From: Podochytrium sp. JEL0797
Lineage: Eukaryota > Chytridiomycota > Chytridiomycetes > Chytridiales > Chytriomycetaceae
Assembly (NCBI GenBank): GCA_027596195.1
Contig: JADGJG010000022.1
Coordinates: 1 to 64,000 of the forward strand
Direction: 5' to 3'
DNA length: 64,000 nucleotides
A program made the position numbers and the translations under genes. Shown piece after piece: positions 9,451 through 20,847 of this stretch. The number at the start of each line of letters is the position of its first letter. Positions within the stretch are counted from its first letter, which is position 1. Under the pieces are notes generated by a model that saw only the letters and a program-made list of their open reading frames with translations, had not been told where the DNA came from and did no database searches.

Positions 9451-12400
9451 TTATTTCTTAGTCTTGAAAGTCGCCTCCTTCCGATTCGCCTTCGCCCCCG
9501 AACTCTTGGCCGTCAACCTCAACGGGTTAATCACAGTCCCCATCTTGGTCACAACCTTGGGCGCCGTCAACCTCGCATGCGAAGAAGTCGTGTTCCACTC
9601 CACCCCAAGCGGCATCCGAATCGCTTGCTCATACTGCTCACGCGACTCGTATCCGAAGGGAAGGTCTTTGGCCAGGTACTTGGCCGCGTTGCGGACGCGT
9701 TTTTCGTTGATGAGGACGTGTGCGAGTTTGGCGTCTTTTCGTTTCGTGGCGGCGATGGAGTCGGGCTTGCTTTTGAGGGACGTGACGAGATTGGTTTTGG
9801 GAGCAACACCGTCACCGGCCCAGGATCCCTATACGCGATCAAAGAAATTAAAGACATAGTTCGAATCCTGCGCGCCCAAAACCAAAAAAAGAAAGAAAAA
9901 ACGTACCCATCCCGGCAATGTATTATCCACAACCTCAGGCGCATCCTCCTTCACCACCTTCTCCTTCTCGTCCTCAAACTCCGCAGCCACATTGTCGTTC
10001 GCGAACGCAATCTGCATCAACTCGCGCTGCGTGAGGGACTGGAGATCGGACGCGTGCACAAAGTTGTCGGAAATATTCTTGTAAGCGGTCGCGTCTTCGT
10101 CGCTGTCTTCGTCGGAATCGTAGGAGATGACGGGTTTGGGTTTCGCAGAGGTGGCGGGTTTCTGGGGTCCAAAGGTTGCTTCGGTGGAGGTTCCCGCAAT
10201 CGAAGCATTGGACTTGCCCTTCTTTCCCTTCTTCCCCGTTTCCTCGGAAACAACCACAGCCTGCTTCTGCTGCGGCTTCACCACCTCCAACTTCCTCACC
10301 CCATCCAAATTCAACGTCACATCCACCTCCTCCATCGTCTCTGACTCGCGCTGCAATTGCTTCACCTTGTTCATCTTCTCCATGGCCTTGTCCGCGTGGG
10401 TCGTGTTGAGCTTGGTGGATTTCTGGGTCGCGGAGGTGGTTGTGAGCCAGGGGTTTGATTCATCGGTTTCTGGCGCGGATTTCTTGGAAGATTTGGTGGT
10501 GGTGGTGATGGTGGGTGTGGGGATGGGTTCAGGGGTGGCTTTGGATTTTTTGGACTTCTTGGAGGGAACAGAGACAGCGGGTTCGTCGCCAAATTTCGCG
10601 TTTGAAATCTTGGCTGAGAAAGCGGTCTTCTCCTCGGCAACTACATTAACGTGGAAGGCGTAAGCAAAAAAGAGAGAGAGGGGAAAGCCAAATAGAAACA
10701 TACCCGAGAAAGTGCTCGACTTTCCACCCACAGAAATCGCAATCGGCTTCGCCAACTTCATGTTGAATTGCGCGCTCGAAACCTTGTTGCCACCGTCTTC
10801 ATCCACCTCCACATCACTCTCCTCACGATCAACGTCGTCATCCTCTTCCGCAGCGGCACCAAAGACCATCCTTCCCACTCCTCCCAGCTTCTTCGCCTCC
10901 TTCTTGGCCACCTTCCTCCCCGCTTCCGAATCATCTGAATCCTCCTCCTCTTCCTCCATCTCCCGCCTCGCCTCCTCCAACAAAGCCCTCGACTCCTTCC
11001 TCTGATTCTCCAACCCACGCTGCATAAACTTCATGGCATAAAGTCCCTTCGTAGGTGCATTCTCTTCCTCGTCGAGTTCCATCTGCTCCTCCAGCGCATT
11101 GAACGCGGCTTCTCCGCGTCTCTTGGCGCGACCTCCAGATTCGATATCCTCGTTGTCGTCTTCGTCGCTGGAAGAGTTGAGCGCGTCCGAGTCTTCGTCG
11201 GATTCGAGGCCGGCGATTTTGCGGGTGAGGTCGTGCGATTTGTTGAGTTGGTCCATGAGGGCTTGGCGGGTCTGGTTGTTGATACGATTCACGGGTTAGT
11301 GGGGGGATTCGAAAGCGTGAATTGTAGGTGGGGGGTGAGGGAACTCACATTGGCGTCGCCGTGGTCTCCTCGCGCGAGCATTTTCTTGGCCCATTTGCCC
11401 GTGCTCTTGTGTTTTTGGGTCATGCGTTCCTGTGAAGCAAGAGAAAGAGGGGGGGGGGGGGGGGGGATCAGGTCACACGACTTGAAAGCAAACAGCAGAC
11501 TGGAAAAAAAAATACCTTGATTCTCTCGGCATGCATCTTCTCGGCCTTCTCCCTCGCCGCATCGGGATCCAAGTCCTTGAGCTCCTCCAACGTCAACCCA
11601 GATCCATCCTTGGCTGCCTTCCGGTCCGCATCCTTCTTGTGAATCTTGCGGTACGTCTTGCTCTTGATCTTGGCAATCTTTTTGGACTTTTGCTCCGCAT
11701 AGAAAGCCAACGACCGCAACTTGACAAGCTCCCTCCGCTTCTCCTCCATCTCCTCAATACTAAACTTGTTCATTTCCAAATCCTCCAACTCCATCTGCTT
11801 CTTCTCACTCAATGCTGACTCATTCAAAATCTGCGCAATCTGCTGCTCCATCGCATTCGAAGGCTTGAACTGTCCCACCAAACTCGCACTCGAAACCACC
11901 GCCGAGGGAGCCTCCTCAAACTTCGAAAAATCGAGTTGCTCGGCTTTCCGGTTCTTGGACACGGCACCCGTCCACTTGTCCACCTCGCGTTTGGCCTCCG
12001 AGTACGCCGCCACACGTCCAATGCGGTCCTGGATGCGCGTGGGGAGGGGCGCGGCTTCGGTCCCCGCGGCGCGGAGACCAGGTTTGCCAGGCCGCGTGTC
12101 GACCACACCCGGGGCGAGTTCCGTCAATTGTTTACGCAGGTTCGTGAAGGTCGAGTCGGTGGTGAGGGAACCGACGAGGTCCGTGAAGTCGAGTTTGGCG
12201 GATCCGGAGGCGGTGGCGCGGGAGAGGGCGTTGAGGTTGAATTCACTTTCGGTGTAGGCTTCGGTGGATTCGTTCAAGAGGGTGCGGCGCTTTTTTGCGG
12301 AGCGTTTGTCGAGGTTCGAGACAAAGGATTGCATTCGGTCGTCTTCGTCATCTTTGGGAGCGCTGGTGGTATCGTCTTCGGAATCGTAGAGGGCGTCAGA

Positions 12401-13026
12401 TTCTTCGGAATCGTTGTCGTCGGAGAGCGATTCGTGTTTGGACATGAGGATGTCGGTGGGGTCTTTGGGGTCGGAGGATTTGGCGGGTTTCTTTTTGAGC
12501 GAGTATTCCGGGTTCACGGGGATGGCCTTGGAGGGCCCGGCACTCAGGAGTTCGCTAAAGTCCTTGTTTTGGCGGAGCCGTGATCAGCTTTCGTTAAGAT
12601 TTCCGTTGGAAAGCTTACCACCATCTCTCCATCGTCGGAGCCCCAGTCCTCCTCATCTTCATCTTCTTCATCTTCCTCATCTTCCTCATCATCGTCCGCG
12701 TGCTTGCGCTTCGTGGAGCCCTCGTTCAACAACGACTCGTCATTTCCCTTCTTCGCGGATTTCTTTGCGTTCGCAAACAGGGCACCGAAACGCTCCTCGT
12801 CTTCATCGTCAAAAGCTTCTTCATCGTCGAGTTCCTCGTCGTCGTCTTCAGACACTTCGCTGACTTCGTGCGCGTCGTACGACTCCATCGCGTCCATCCG
12901 CGACGAACGAGTCAGGCGCTCCTCGGCCTTGGCCCGGAGTTGGGCAGTGCGGCCGGTTTTGGGTTTGGTGACCACTTTGCTGTGGGCCACTTTGCCTTTG
13001 GCGAGTTTGGTGCGCGGAGGAGCCAT
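9451..13026 (-). CDS. UTP14: UTP14, small-subunit processome component
   Basis: Six exons (13026-12619, 12562-11516, 11429-11349, 11271-10704, 10640-9907, 9828-9451) give 1071 residues. The N-terminus is basic then strongly acidic, as in UTP14. Conserved blocks follow: RIQDRIGRVAAY, an ERMTQKHKSTGKWAKK motif, TRQALMDQL, a long charged middle, and a C-terminal block starting at the GW/GSWAG junction with LPFGYESREQYEQAIR-like text near the end. UTP14 is a U3 snoRNP-associated nucleolar protein that activates the helicase DHR1 in 18S rRNA maturation. Start choice: the ATG before APPRTK, because the upstream in-frame codons cross an A-rich 5' stretch. The last exon is in a different frame from the long upstream frame, which only splicing joins. 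Confidence 0.9.
11430..11515 (-). other. UTP14 intron 2 with an 18-base C tract
   Basis: The intron contains an uninterrupted homopolymer (G on the + strand, about 11449-11466) that on the coding strand forms the polypyrimidine tract before the 3' splice site. Its length may be unreliable in any assembly. Confidence 0.7.
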
Positions 13027-13649
13027 TCGAGGATGTATGGAAAAACTGTCAACCAAAAAAAAAAAAAAAACTGCGGATCCCACTTCCACTCCACTCCACT
13101 CGCTTTCGATAACACCCCATTCTCCTTTAACTTTGTTGCTTGTGAATGCATTGAAACATTGCGAAAATGTGAAAATGACAACGATTGTTAAGTTTGAGAC
13201 GCAGTTTCATGAAGGTTTCGTAAACATGATCAGCTTCAGAGATTGCGGCGTTGCCCTTGCATCATGATATGATTGTGACGACATAATTCGCAGCTCATAT
13301 TTAAGAATTGAAATTGGATCATTCGGCCGGCATGCGGGTGGGCGTTGATGCGCGCTGTTTTAAAAACCCCTCTTAGTCACAAATAAGTAGATTCTGCCAT
13401 GCGAGTAATATCCCAGATCTGTCAGGGTAAAAAACAAGAATAATCAATGCCCCCATCACAATCACTGCACTTCACTTCATTGTTCCAAAAATAGCTTATG
13501 CGGAAGGCACCTTCTCTTGAGCCCCCCTTCTAGCAAAAGAACAGTAAAATCTCCGAGAAAGAATCGTATAAATTATGCCCTCGCGCTGCTACCACCTTCT
13601 TTTTTAACCTTCAAAAAGTTAAACCAGCCGCTCACCTCCAACACTCAAA
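13027..13649. other. Intergenic region between two divergent genes
   Basis: This 623-bp stretch separates the starts of UTP14 and the repeat protein. It has an A homopolymer of about 16 bases (near 13053) just upstream of UTP14 and a pyrimidine-rich leader before 13650. It is presumably a shared promoter region. No further gene is supported. Confidence 0.6.
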
Positions 13650-16460
13650 ATGGGAAAGAACACCAAAGCTCAGAACTCGACCGTTGCTGCCGTCAAGCAG
13701 AATGTCCAGCAAACTCCTGCCTTGAACGCCAAGGCTTCTGTCACGCAAAAGGTACGCGCCACAACGCAAGCGCGCGATATTCCTTTCGCGTTTCCATGAT
13801 CACTAACCCTTCTATTCATGGAATTCAGCCTTCCACCCCGGCTTCTAAGAACGCGGCTCCAAAGTCTGCTGCTTCTTCTCCCACCAAAGCCTCTGCTTCC
13901 CCAGTGAAGCCCCAAACCCCTCAACAAAAGGCCGCCGCCCCCAAATCCGCCACGTCCCCCACCAAAACCGCCCCTCTCCCAGCCAAGGCCGCTACCCCAG
14001 CCCCCAAGCCATCAACTCCTCAGCAAAAGGCTGTCGCACCCAAGTCTGCTTCTCCCACTAAGGCTGCCCCTGCTCCAGTCAAGGCTGCTCCCGTGAAGTC
14101 ATCGACTCCATCTCAGGCCGCTGCCAAGCCATCTACCCCACAACAGAAGGCTGCTGCACCCAAGTCTGCTTCTCCCACCAAGGCTGCTCCTGCCCCCGTC
14201 AAGGCTGCTCCTGTGAAGCCGGCTACGCCATCCCAGGCAGTTGCCAAACCATCCACCCCACAACAGAAGGCTGCCGCACCCAAGTCTGCTTCTCCCACCA
14301 AGGCTGCCCCTGCCCCCGTCAAGGCTGCTCCCGTGAAGCCAGCGACTCCATCCCAGGCCGCTGCCAAGCCATCTACCCCGCAACAGAAGGCTGCTGCACC
14401 CAAGTCCGCTTCTCCCACCAAGGCTGCCCCTGCCCCCGTCAAGGCTGCTCCCATGAAGCCAGCGACTCCATCCCAGGCCGCTGCCAAGCCTTCTACCCCT
14501 CAGCAAAAGGCAATGTCTCTCCCTATGGCCCCCAAGCCCGTGTCGAGACCCACTACGCCTTCCAAGATGGCAGCGGCGGTGCCAATGTCGAAGCCTTCGT
14601 TCGAAAAACAGGACTCGATTACTGGAAACATGTTTGACCTTCCCCAAAAGGTGAATTACATTTTTTTTGATTGCACGCGTCGCGGCCTGAACCAAGCAAT
14701 TAATTTTCTATTCTTTTTTATAGTGGGTCGATGAGTTGAAGCCACCTACCTCTCCCAACAGATCCAGACCCACGACTCCCACCACGAGACAAGCTGCGTC
14801 GTCCCCTGTCAAGCCCATGGCTGCTCAGGCCAAACCAGCGACTCCCCAGAAGCTGGCTGCTTCTCCAGTGAAGCCAATGTCTGCTCAAGCCAAACCCGCC
14901 ACTCCGGTTCAGCAGGCCAAGCCCATGACTGCTCAAGCGAAACCAGCCACCCCACAAAAGCAGGCCGCTTCTCCAGTCAAGCCCATGACTGCTCAGGCCA
15001 AGCCAATGTCTGCTCAAGCCAAGCCATCGACTCCCCAGAAGCAAGCTGTTTCTCCAGTCAAGCCCATGACTGCTCAAGCAAAGCCCGCTGCCGTCCAGGC
15101 GAAACCCGCTGCTGCCCAGGCCAAGCAGTCTGCCAAGGCGAAGCCCGTCACTGAAAACAGATTCGTCCTCGTGTCCAAGCCCCGTGTCGCCTCCAACGCG
15201 ACCGATGAAGTCTTCAGCCTGACTTTCATGTTCAACGAGCCCACCAACTTCGCCACTGTCGCCCCAGTTCCCCCCAAGAGAGCTGGACCCGTTAAAGCTG
15301 CCGCTGGTTCCCCTACCAAGGCCGTCGCTGCTCCTTTGTCCAAGCCTGCCACCCCGCAGATGCAAAAGGCTGCGACTCCAGCTTCTAAGCCATCCACCCC
15401 TGCCCCCAAAGCTGCTGCGCTCGTGAAGGCTGCGTCCAAGCCACAGACCCCGATGCAGAAGGCAGCCACTCCAGCCTCGAAACCATCGACCCCTGCCCCC
15501 AAGGCCGCTGCCACTTCCAAGCCCTCATCCCCCACCAAGGCTGCCCCTGTCGCCATGAAGGCCGCAACTCCTCTCCAGAAGCCGGCCATCCCTGCTGCCA
15601 AGCCTGCCACCCCACAGCAGAAGGCTGCATCCCCCACCAAGGCTGCACCAGCTCCCGTGAAGGCTGCTACCCCAATGAAGGCCGCAACGCCTCTCCAGAA
15701 GCCGTCTACCCCCGCTGCTAAGCCTGCCACCCCACAGCAGAAGGCTGCATCCCCCACCAAGGCTGCACCGGCTCCCGTGAAGGCTGCGACCCCCATGAAG
15801 GCCGCGACTCCTCTCCAGAAGCCATCTACTCCCGCTGCTAAGCCTGCCACCCCACAGCAGAAGGCTGCATCCCCCACCAAGGCTGCACCGGCTCCCGTGA
15901 AGGCTGCTACTCCTCTCCAGAAGCCAGCTACTCCTGCTGCTAAGCCTGCCACCCCACAGCAGAAGGCTGCATCCCCCACCAAGGCTGCCCCTGTCGCCAT
16001 GAAGGCCGCTACTCCTCTCCAGAAGCCAGCCACTCCCGCTGCTAAGCCTGCCACCCCACAGCAGAAGGCTGCATCTCCCACCAAGGCTGCACCGGCTCCC
16101 GTGAAGGCTACTACTCCTCTCCAGAAGCCAGTTACTCCTGCTGCTAAGCCTGCCACCCCACAGCAGAAGGCTGCATCCCCCACCAAGGCTGTTGCCCCAA
16201 TGAAGGCCGCCACCCCGCTCCAGAAGCCTTCAACCCCCGCCGCCAAACCCTCGACTCCTCAACAAAAGGGCAAATCGGCTTCCCCCACGAAAGCCGCGCC
16301 AGCTCCAGTTGCCAAGCCATCGACTCCCGCTGCGAAGGCGAATACCCCTGCTGGAAAGACTGGCGCGGCTGCCCCGAAGGCTGTTGACCCCGTTCCTCAG
16401 CAGCAGGGAAAGGAGAAGTCGCGTCCCACGAGTGGAAAGAACAAGGTGCAGAGAAAGTAA
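13650..16460 (+). CDS. Ala/Pro/Lys/Thr-rich tandem-repeat protein
   Basis: Three exons (13650-13751, 13829-14650, 14724-16460) give 886 residues. After a 34-residue basic N-terminus the protein is almost wholly made of A, P, K, T, S and Q. Copies of SPTK recur, usually once or twice per repeat, together with KPSTPQQKA and APAPVKAA. A more ordinary island of about 60 residues near 15150-15300 (FVLVSKPRV, FSLTFMFNEPTNF) and a short island around the second intron (ITGNMFDLPQKWVDEL) break the pattern. Family unknown. S/T-P-x-K is both a CDK-type phosphorylation site and a DNA minor-groove-binding motif in histone H1 tails, so a chromatin or cytoskeletal scaffold role is possible but unproven. 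Codon choice differs between repeats, which supports real coding. Confidence 0.8.
14010..14509 (+). repeat. 120-bp coding tandem repeat, first array
   Basis: Copies begin at about 14010, 14130, 14250, 14370 and 14490 with an exact 120-bp (40-residue) period. Each encodes KPSTPQQKA, two SPTKAAPAPVKAAP-like parts and ATPSQAAA. Differences are mostly synonymous. Confidence 0.9.
15544..16250 (+). repeat. Second coding repeat array
   Basis: Units encode KPATPQQKAASPTKAAP, then VKAATP and LQKPSTPAA. Adjacent units near 15630, 15750 and 15870 are 120 bp apart; later units are shorter where the extra PMKAAT insert is missing. Recent unequal exchange is likely. Confidence 0.85.
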
Positions 16461-17092
16461 ATGGAGATGTGTGATTGCAGGATGAGTGGGGTTTTTTTCT
16501 TATTTATTTATTTTTGACTTACTTTTAATCGTGTTTTGAATCTATATAAAAATGGACCTCTAATATCGACTTCTTGTTTTATCGTGCTCTTCAACGCATT
16601 GACTCATTCAGTAAATCCAGCATTTCCAACCTTTTCAGTTACGCAGCAATTCCCTTTGTCACGAATGCGCACGTGTATCGAAATCCTTGTGACTTTGGCA
16701 GGACGAAATTTGTTCAAGGAGTGAGGTTTCTTTGTTTTCCGTCGACAGGGTTCACCGTCTCTATCCGTGCAGTCAAGGGAGTGGTGAGATAAGCGCAATT
16801 AGAAGATGAGCAATATAGTGAGGGTCACCAATGCATCACCTTGCATCACGGATTCGGAGAGCGCGTTCCTTGTGGAAACAAGCCTGCCGAACACTCAAAA
16901 ATGAGTGACGCAATTATGCCTCTCGGAAATGCATATGATGCAAGCTCATGAAAATAGTCTCCAAAGTGCGGCAGAAATCTGCAGAGATGACAGAAACGCG
17001 TTATTTCAAATTGGTATCGGTAAATATCAAATTTATTCGGTTCATAACGCATGAGGCAACAAAAACGCGATTCGGAAAACGAGAAAGCGGGT
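16461..17092. other. Gene-free stretch
   Basis: A T-rich tail follows the repeat gene stop, then about 550 bp with only short open frames. It lies between two 3' ends. I see nothing else in it. Confidence 0.5.
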
Positions 17093-17751
17093 TTAGAAGA
17101 AGAGAGCCACAACAGCGAGAGCTCCAACCAAGGAAGCCCCAACCTGAGCAGCACCAGAGTAAAGGTTGCTGGCCGCAGTTGTGGTGGCCGCAGTGGGCGT
17201 TGTGGCCTGAGCAGACGCCGCGTAAGCGGTGGTGGTGGCAACAGTGGCGGCAGTGGCAGAAGTGTCGACAGCAGCAGTGGCAGTACCGGTGACAACGGCG
17301 GTGGCAGCAGTGGCCGTGGCAAAGACGGCGGTGGGAGTGTAAGTACCCGCCGGGAGTGGGAGGAGAGTCTGGCTGGGAACAGGGAGGTTCACGGCCCTAT
17401 TTCATAATAGACAATTGTGGATTAAATATTGCGTGGCCAATTGTGTGATTAAATATAATAAGGCCCCCTCCTTCCACTGAAGATAAGGGATCAATTCACT
17501 TACTTGCATCCATTCACCTTCTCGTTCGTGTCAGATTTGTACATGTCGATCCAGTTGGCTTGGTCGTCGCCGGCACAGTAGACCCACACGCTCTGCGGGT
17601 TCATTTCATTGCAAACGCAGGTGTTGGCGCGAGTCGCGTTGAACGGCTGCCCGACGTCGGCCTGGCCACAGCTGTTGGAGATCATGATGTCGTTCTGCAG
17701 GGCATAGGCGCAGGCGGGGGAGACGGTGTCGTGGAAGTTGACGAACGACAT
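17093..17751 (-). CDS. Small Cys-rich protein with GPI-like tail, paralogue A
   Basis: Two exons (17751-17504, 17396-17093) encode 183 residues. Exon 1 holds a six-Cys module: SPACAYALQND, NSCGQ, a CVC pair, VYCAGDD and a final Cys. Exon 2 encodes a Thr/Ala/Val-rich stalk starting with LPVPSQTLLPLP, then a small-residue site and a hydrophobic C-terminus ending in FF, which resembles a GPI-attachment signal. No N-terminal signal peptide is visible: the first residues are MSFVNFHDTVSPAC. It is the only one of the three tandem paralogues with a single Cys module. The intron is phase 2. A surface or wall role is inferred from the tail only; family not recognised. Confidence 0.75.
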
Positions 17752-18155
17752 TTTTGAGTGAGGTTTTTTGGTTTGTTTTTTGAGTTTGAATTTCAAAAGC
17801 GGCATCGCTGTCACATCGCCGTTCTATTTGTATCGAATTTTCATGTGAGAGGTTCAACGAGAACCACTCAAACTTTGAAGGTTCGACCGAATTTCTGCAG
17901 CATCCAACACACAAGCGCACAAGGATCACCAAGGTTCCCTGGCCGAAGAGTTCAAATCGAAGCAATCAAAATTATTGCTGCGGTTTTCACGCCCCTTGTA
18001 CAAGCGCACAAGGAGGTAAGGTTCACGGGCCGCCATGAGTTCAAATCGAAACAATCAAAAATACTGCTGCTCTTTACCCCTCATAGGCGGGCACACAGTT
18101 AAATACACGTTTATTTACGCTTTTATCTGAAAACGGACAAGGGGAAATTGCCTAA
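17752..18155. repeat. Intergenic region with an 89-bp tandem repeat
   Basis: Two imperfect direct copies begin at 17911 and 18000 (shared start ACAAGCGCACAAGGA; shared inner block around TTCAAATCGAAGCAATCAAAA). Related short blocks recur near 19210 and 19535, upstream of paralogue B and downstream of paralogue C. These look like duplicated promoter material. Confidence 0.6.
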
Positions 18156-19146
18156 CTAGAACACCAAAGCAGCGATGGACGCAGCCCCAATCAACGAAAA
18201 ACTGGCTTCCATGGCACTGGAAAGAAGATTCGTTGTTTTAGAAGGTGAGGCAGTCCAAGGCAAGCTCGAAGCGGAGCCGGTGGCAGTGCTGGCAACAGTG
18301 TCGCTGGCAGCAGATGTGGCAGTGCTGGCGGAAACGGATGTGGCAGTGCTGGTTGCAGAATCAGGAGTTGGCAGGGAGACGGTTGGGGCGGACGTTCCCG
18401 AAGGGAGGGGAACGAGGGTCTGGCTTGGAACAAGGATGGCAGCAATGCTGTTTGCGGCGGTTAGAAAAATCAACAAAGACGCGTCGGAACCCAGATTTAT
18501 CACTTACGCGCAAGCCTTGATACGCGCGTGGTAATCCGTGTTGTAACTCGCGATCCAGTTGGCCTGATTATCCGCCGCGCAATACGCCCAGATGCTCTCG
18601 GGGTTCAAGAGCGTGCAGAGACACGAGTTGATGGCAGTCGAGTTGGGACCTTGGCCACAACTGTCGATGGTCTGAACGTCGTTGAAAATGGCGTACGCGC
18701 ATGCCGGGGAGACGTTGGACGCAGTACCAGTGGTGGCATCGGCAGTGCTAGCAGGGGTGGGTGCGGCGGGAGAGACAGTTGGGGCGAATGTTCCCGAAGG
18801 AAGGGGAAGGAGGGGGTGGGTTGGGACGGTAAGATTTGCCGCGCTGTGTTTTTTCGTTGGAGCGCGGAGATTACGTGACTGGAAGAAGAAATACTCACGC
18901 ACAACTCTTTTTCAATCCGTTAACATCCGAGTTGTACAGATCAATCCAATATTTCTGGTCATCCCCGGCACAGTAGGTCCACACGCTGAGAGGGTCCATG
19001 GTCTTGCAAACGCATTCGTTTGCGCGCGTGGCGTTGAAGGGATGACCAACGTCCACTTGGCCACAACTGTTGGAAATCATGATGTCGTTCTGGAGGGCAT
19101 AGGCGCACGCCGGGGATACAAAGTCTTGGAAACTGACGAAAGCCAT
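18156..19146 (-). CDS. Small Cys-rich protein with GPI-like tail, paralogue B
   Basis: Three exons (19146-18899, 18843-18508, 18447-18156) encode 291 residues. Exon 1 carries a six-Cys module as in paralogue A. Exon 2 (336 bp) begins with an NLTVPTHPLLPLP linker and holds a second, diverged module (SPACAYAIFND, DSCGQ, CLC, AYCAADNQ, KAC). Exon 3 encodes the LVPSQTLVPLP stalk and a hydrophobic tail ending AALVF. Both introns are phase 2, so exon 2 is a symmetric cassette. The N-terminus lacks a signal peptide. The 3' flank closely resembles that of paralogue C. Confidence 0.78.
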
Positions 19147-19618
19147 TTTTAATGGGGGGTTTTTTGGTCAGCATCGTGCGCAAAAGCTTTTTATCCATCT
19201 GGCGGCAAGGTTCAAACCGTGGTAATCAAAAACGCGGAGGCACTAGATCAGAATGAGTCGCAGTTTCTCACTCATTTTCCTCCAATCAAGCACATAAGCT
19301 CATTCCCTGAAATTAATCATTTGATCCGCTTCCGACTTTCCCATCATCATTTATAATTGACTTATTAAACAAAAGAGAAGTTGTGGGTTTTAGCTGCCGG
19401 CGTTTGAGGAATGCGTCGAGGTTCGGGCAGGTATTCTTTTAGAGTATACTGAGGCTGGAACTGAAGGAAACTGACGTGATTTGCACGAAGTTGAATGGGC
19501 GCATCGGGCGGACTCGATGGGCGTCGGACGAAGTATCAAATTGAAGCAATCAAAACACGTACTAAATAACACACATTCGTTTATTTGAAAACGGACAAGG
19601 GGGAACAAATTTCCTAAA
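19147..19618. other. Intergenic region between paralogues B and C
   Basis: It contains the presumed promoter of B and the 3' flank of C. The block next to C (GTTTATTTGAAAACGGACAA) matches the 3' flank of B near 18115-18140, showing that the duplicated unit extends past the stop codon. No gene is supported. Confidence 0.6.
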
Positions 19619-20590
19619 CTAGAACACCAGAGCAGCGATGGCCACAGCTCCAATCAAGGAAACACTGGCTTCCATGGCACTCGAATAAAGATTGGTGGTT
19701 TGAGAAGGTGGGGAAGTCCAAGGCAAGCCCGACGCGGAGCCGGTGGCGGTGCTGGCCGCCGTGTTGCTAGCAGCAAGTGTGGCAGACGTGGCAGTGCTGG
19801 CGGTTGCAGAATCGGGAGCGGGGAGGGAGACGGTTGGGGCGGACGTTCCCGAAGGGAGGGGAATGAGGGTTTGGCTTGGGACAAGGATGGCAGCGATACT
19901 TTTCATCGTGGTTAGAAAAATCAACAAGAGACGCGTCGTAAACCCAGATTTATCACTTACGCGCAAGCCTTGATACGCGCGTGGTAATCCGTGTTGTAGC
20001 TCGCGATCCAGTTGGCCTGGTTATCCGCCGCGCAATACGCCCAGATGCTTTCCGGGTTCAACAGCGTGCAGAGACACGAGTTGATGGCATTCGTGTTGGG
20101 ACCCTGGCCGCAGCTGTCGATGGTCTGGACGTCGTTGAAAATGGCGTACGCGCATGCAGGGGACACGCTGGATGCAGTGCCAGTGGTGGCAGCCGCAGTG
20201 CTAGTAGAGGTGGGTGCGGCGTGGGACACGGTTGGGGCGTGCATTCCCGAAGGAAGGGGAAGGAGGGAGTGGGTTGGGACGGTAAGATTCGCCGCCCTGT
20301 GTTCAGCCGGTCAGAGCGCGGAGATTGTGTGATTGCAAAAGGTACACTCACGCGCAGCTCTGGGTCAGTTCGTGCACATCCGAGTTGTACATGTCGAGCC
20401 AGTTCTTCTGGTCATCGCCGGCGCAGTAGGCCCAAACGCTCGCAGGGTCCATTTCGTTACACACGCAGATGTTGGCACGAGTAGCGTTGAACGGATGGCC
20501 AACGTCGGCCTGGCCGCAGCTGTCGGACGTCATAATGTCAGATTGCAGGGCATATCCGCACGCAGGGGAGACGGTGTTCAAGAAGGACAT
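19619..20590 (-). CDS. Small Cys-rich protein with GPI-like tail, paralogue C
   Basis: Three exons (20590-20352, 20296-19961, 19898-19619) encode 284 residues, with the same two-module plan and the same phase-2 introns as paralogue B. Exon 2 is again 336 bp and nearly identical in protein to that of B, while exon 1 and the stalk have diverged more. The tail reads NLYSSAMEAS followed by a hydrophobic stretch ending in ALVF. The first residues are MSFLNTVSPAC with no signal peptide, and no in-frame secretory leader is seen in about 200 bp upstream. Function unknown. Confidence 0.78.
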
Positions 20591-20847
20591 TGGGGGAGTG
20601 TTATCTTGAGGAAGAACCGCAAAATTTCAATTGCTTTTATGGGGGGAAACTTGAGTTTTGCCACTTCCGCAATCAAGATTCCAAAAGGTTCGATTCCCTT
20701 AATTTTTTAATCAAAATGAAAAAGAAAAAAGATAAGGGGAAGGAAGAAAAAAGGGTGGTGAAAAGAATATGAGTGGGGAGGAGGTGGAGGCGATGAAGAA
20801 GCCGCTTGGGCGAGAAGGGTCCAAGGTACAAATTGCCGAGATTTTAT

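Noticed and set aside
9577..10344. Open frame of 255 codons on the plus strand
   Set aside because: Antisense to UTP14 exons 5 and 6, with Arg/His/Leu-biased shadow composition.
11936..12583. Open frame of 215 codons on the plus strand
   Set aside because: Antisense to the acidic part of UTP14; Gly/Val/Phe-rich shadow text.
15074..16246. Open frame of 390 codons on the minus strand, rich in Ala, Gly and Phe
   Set aside because: It is the antisense of the repeat protein; the open frame follows from the repeated codon pattern. No start context or motif supports it.
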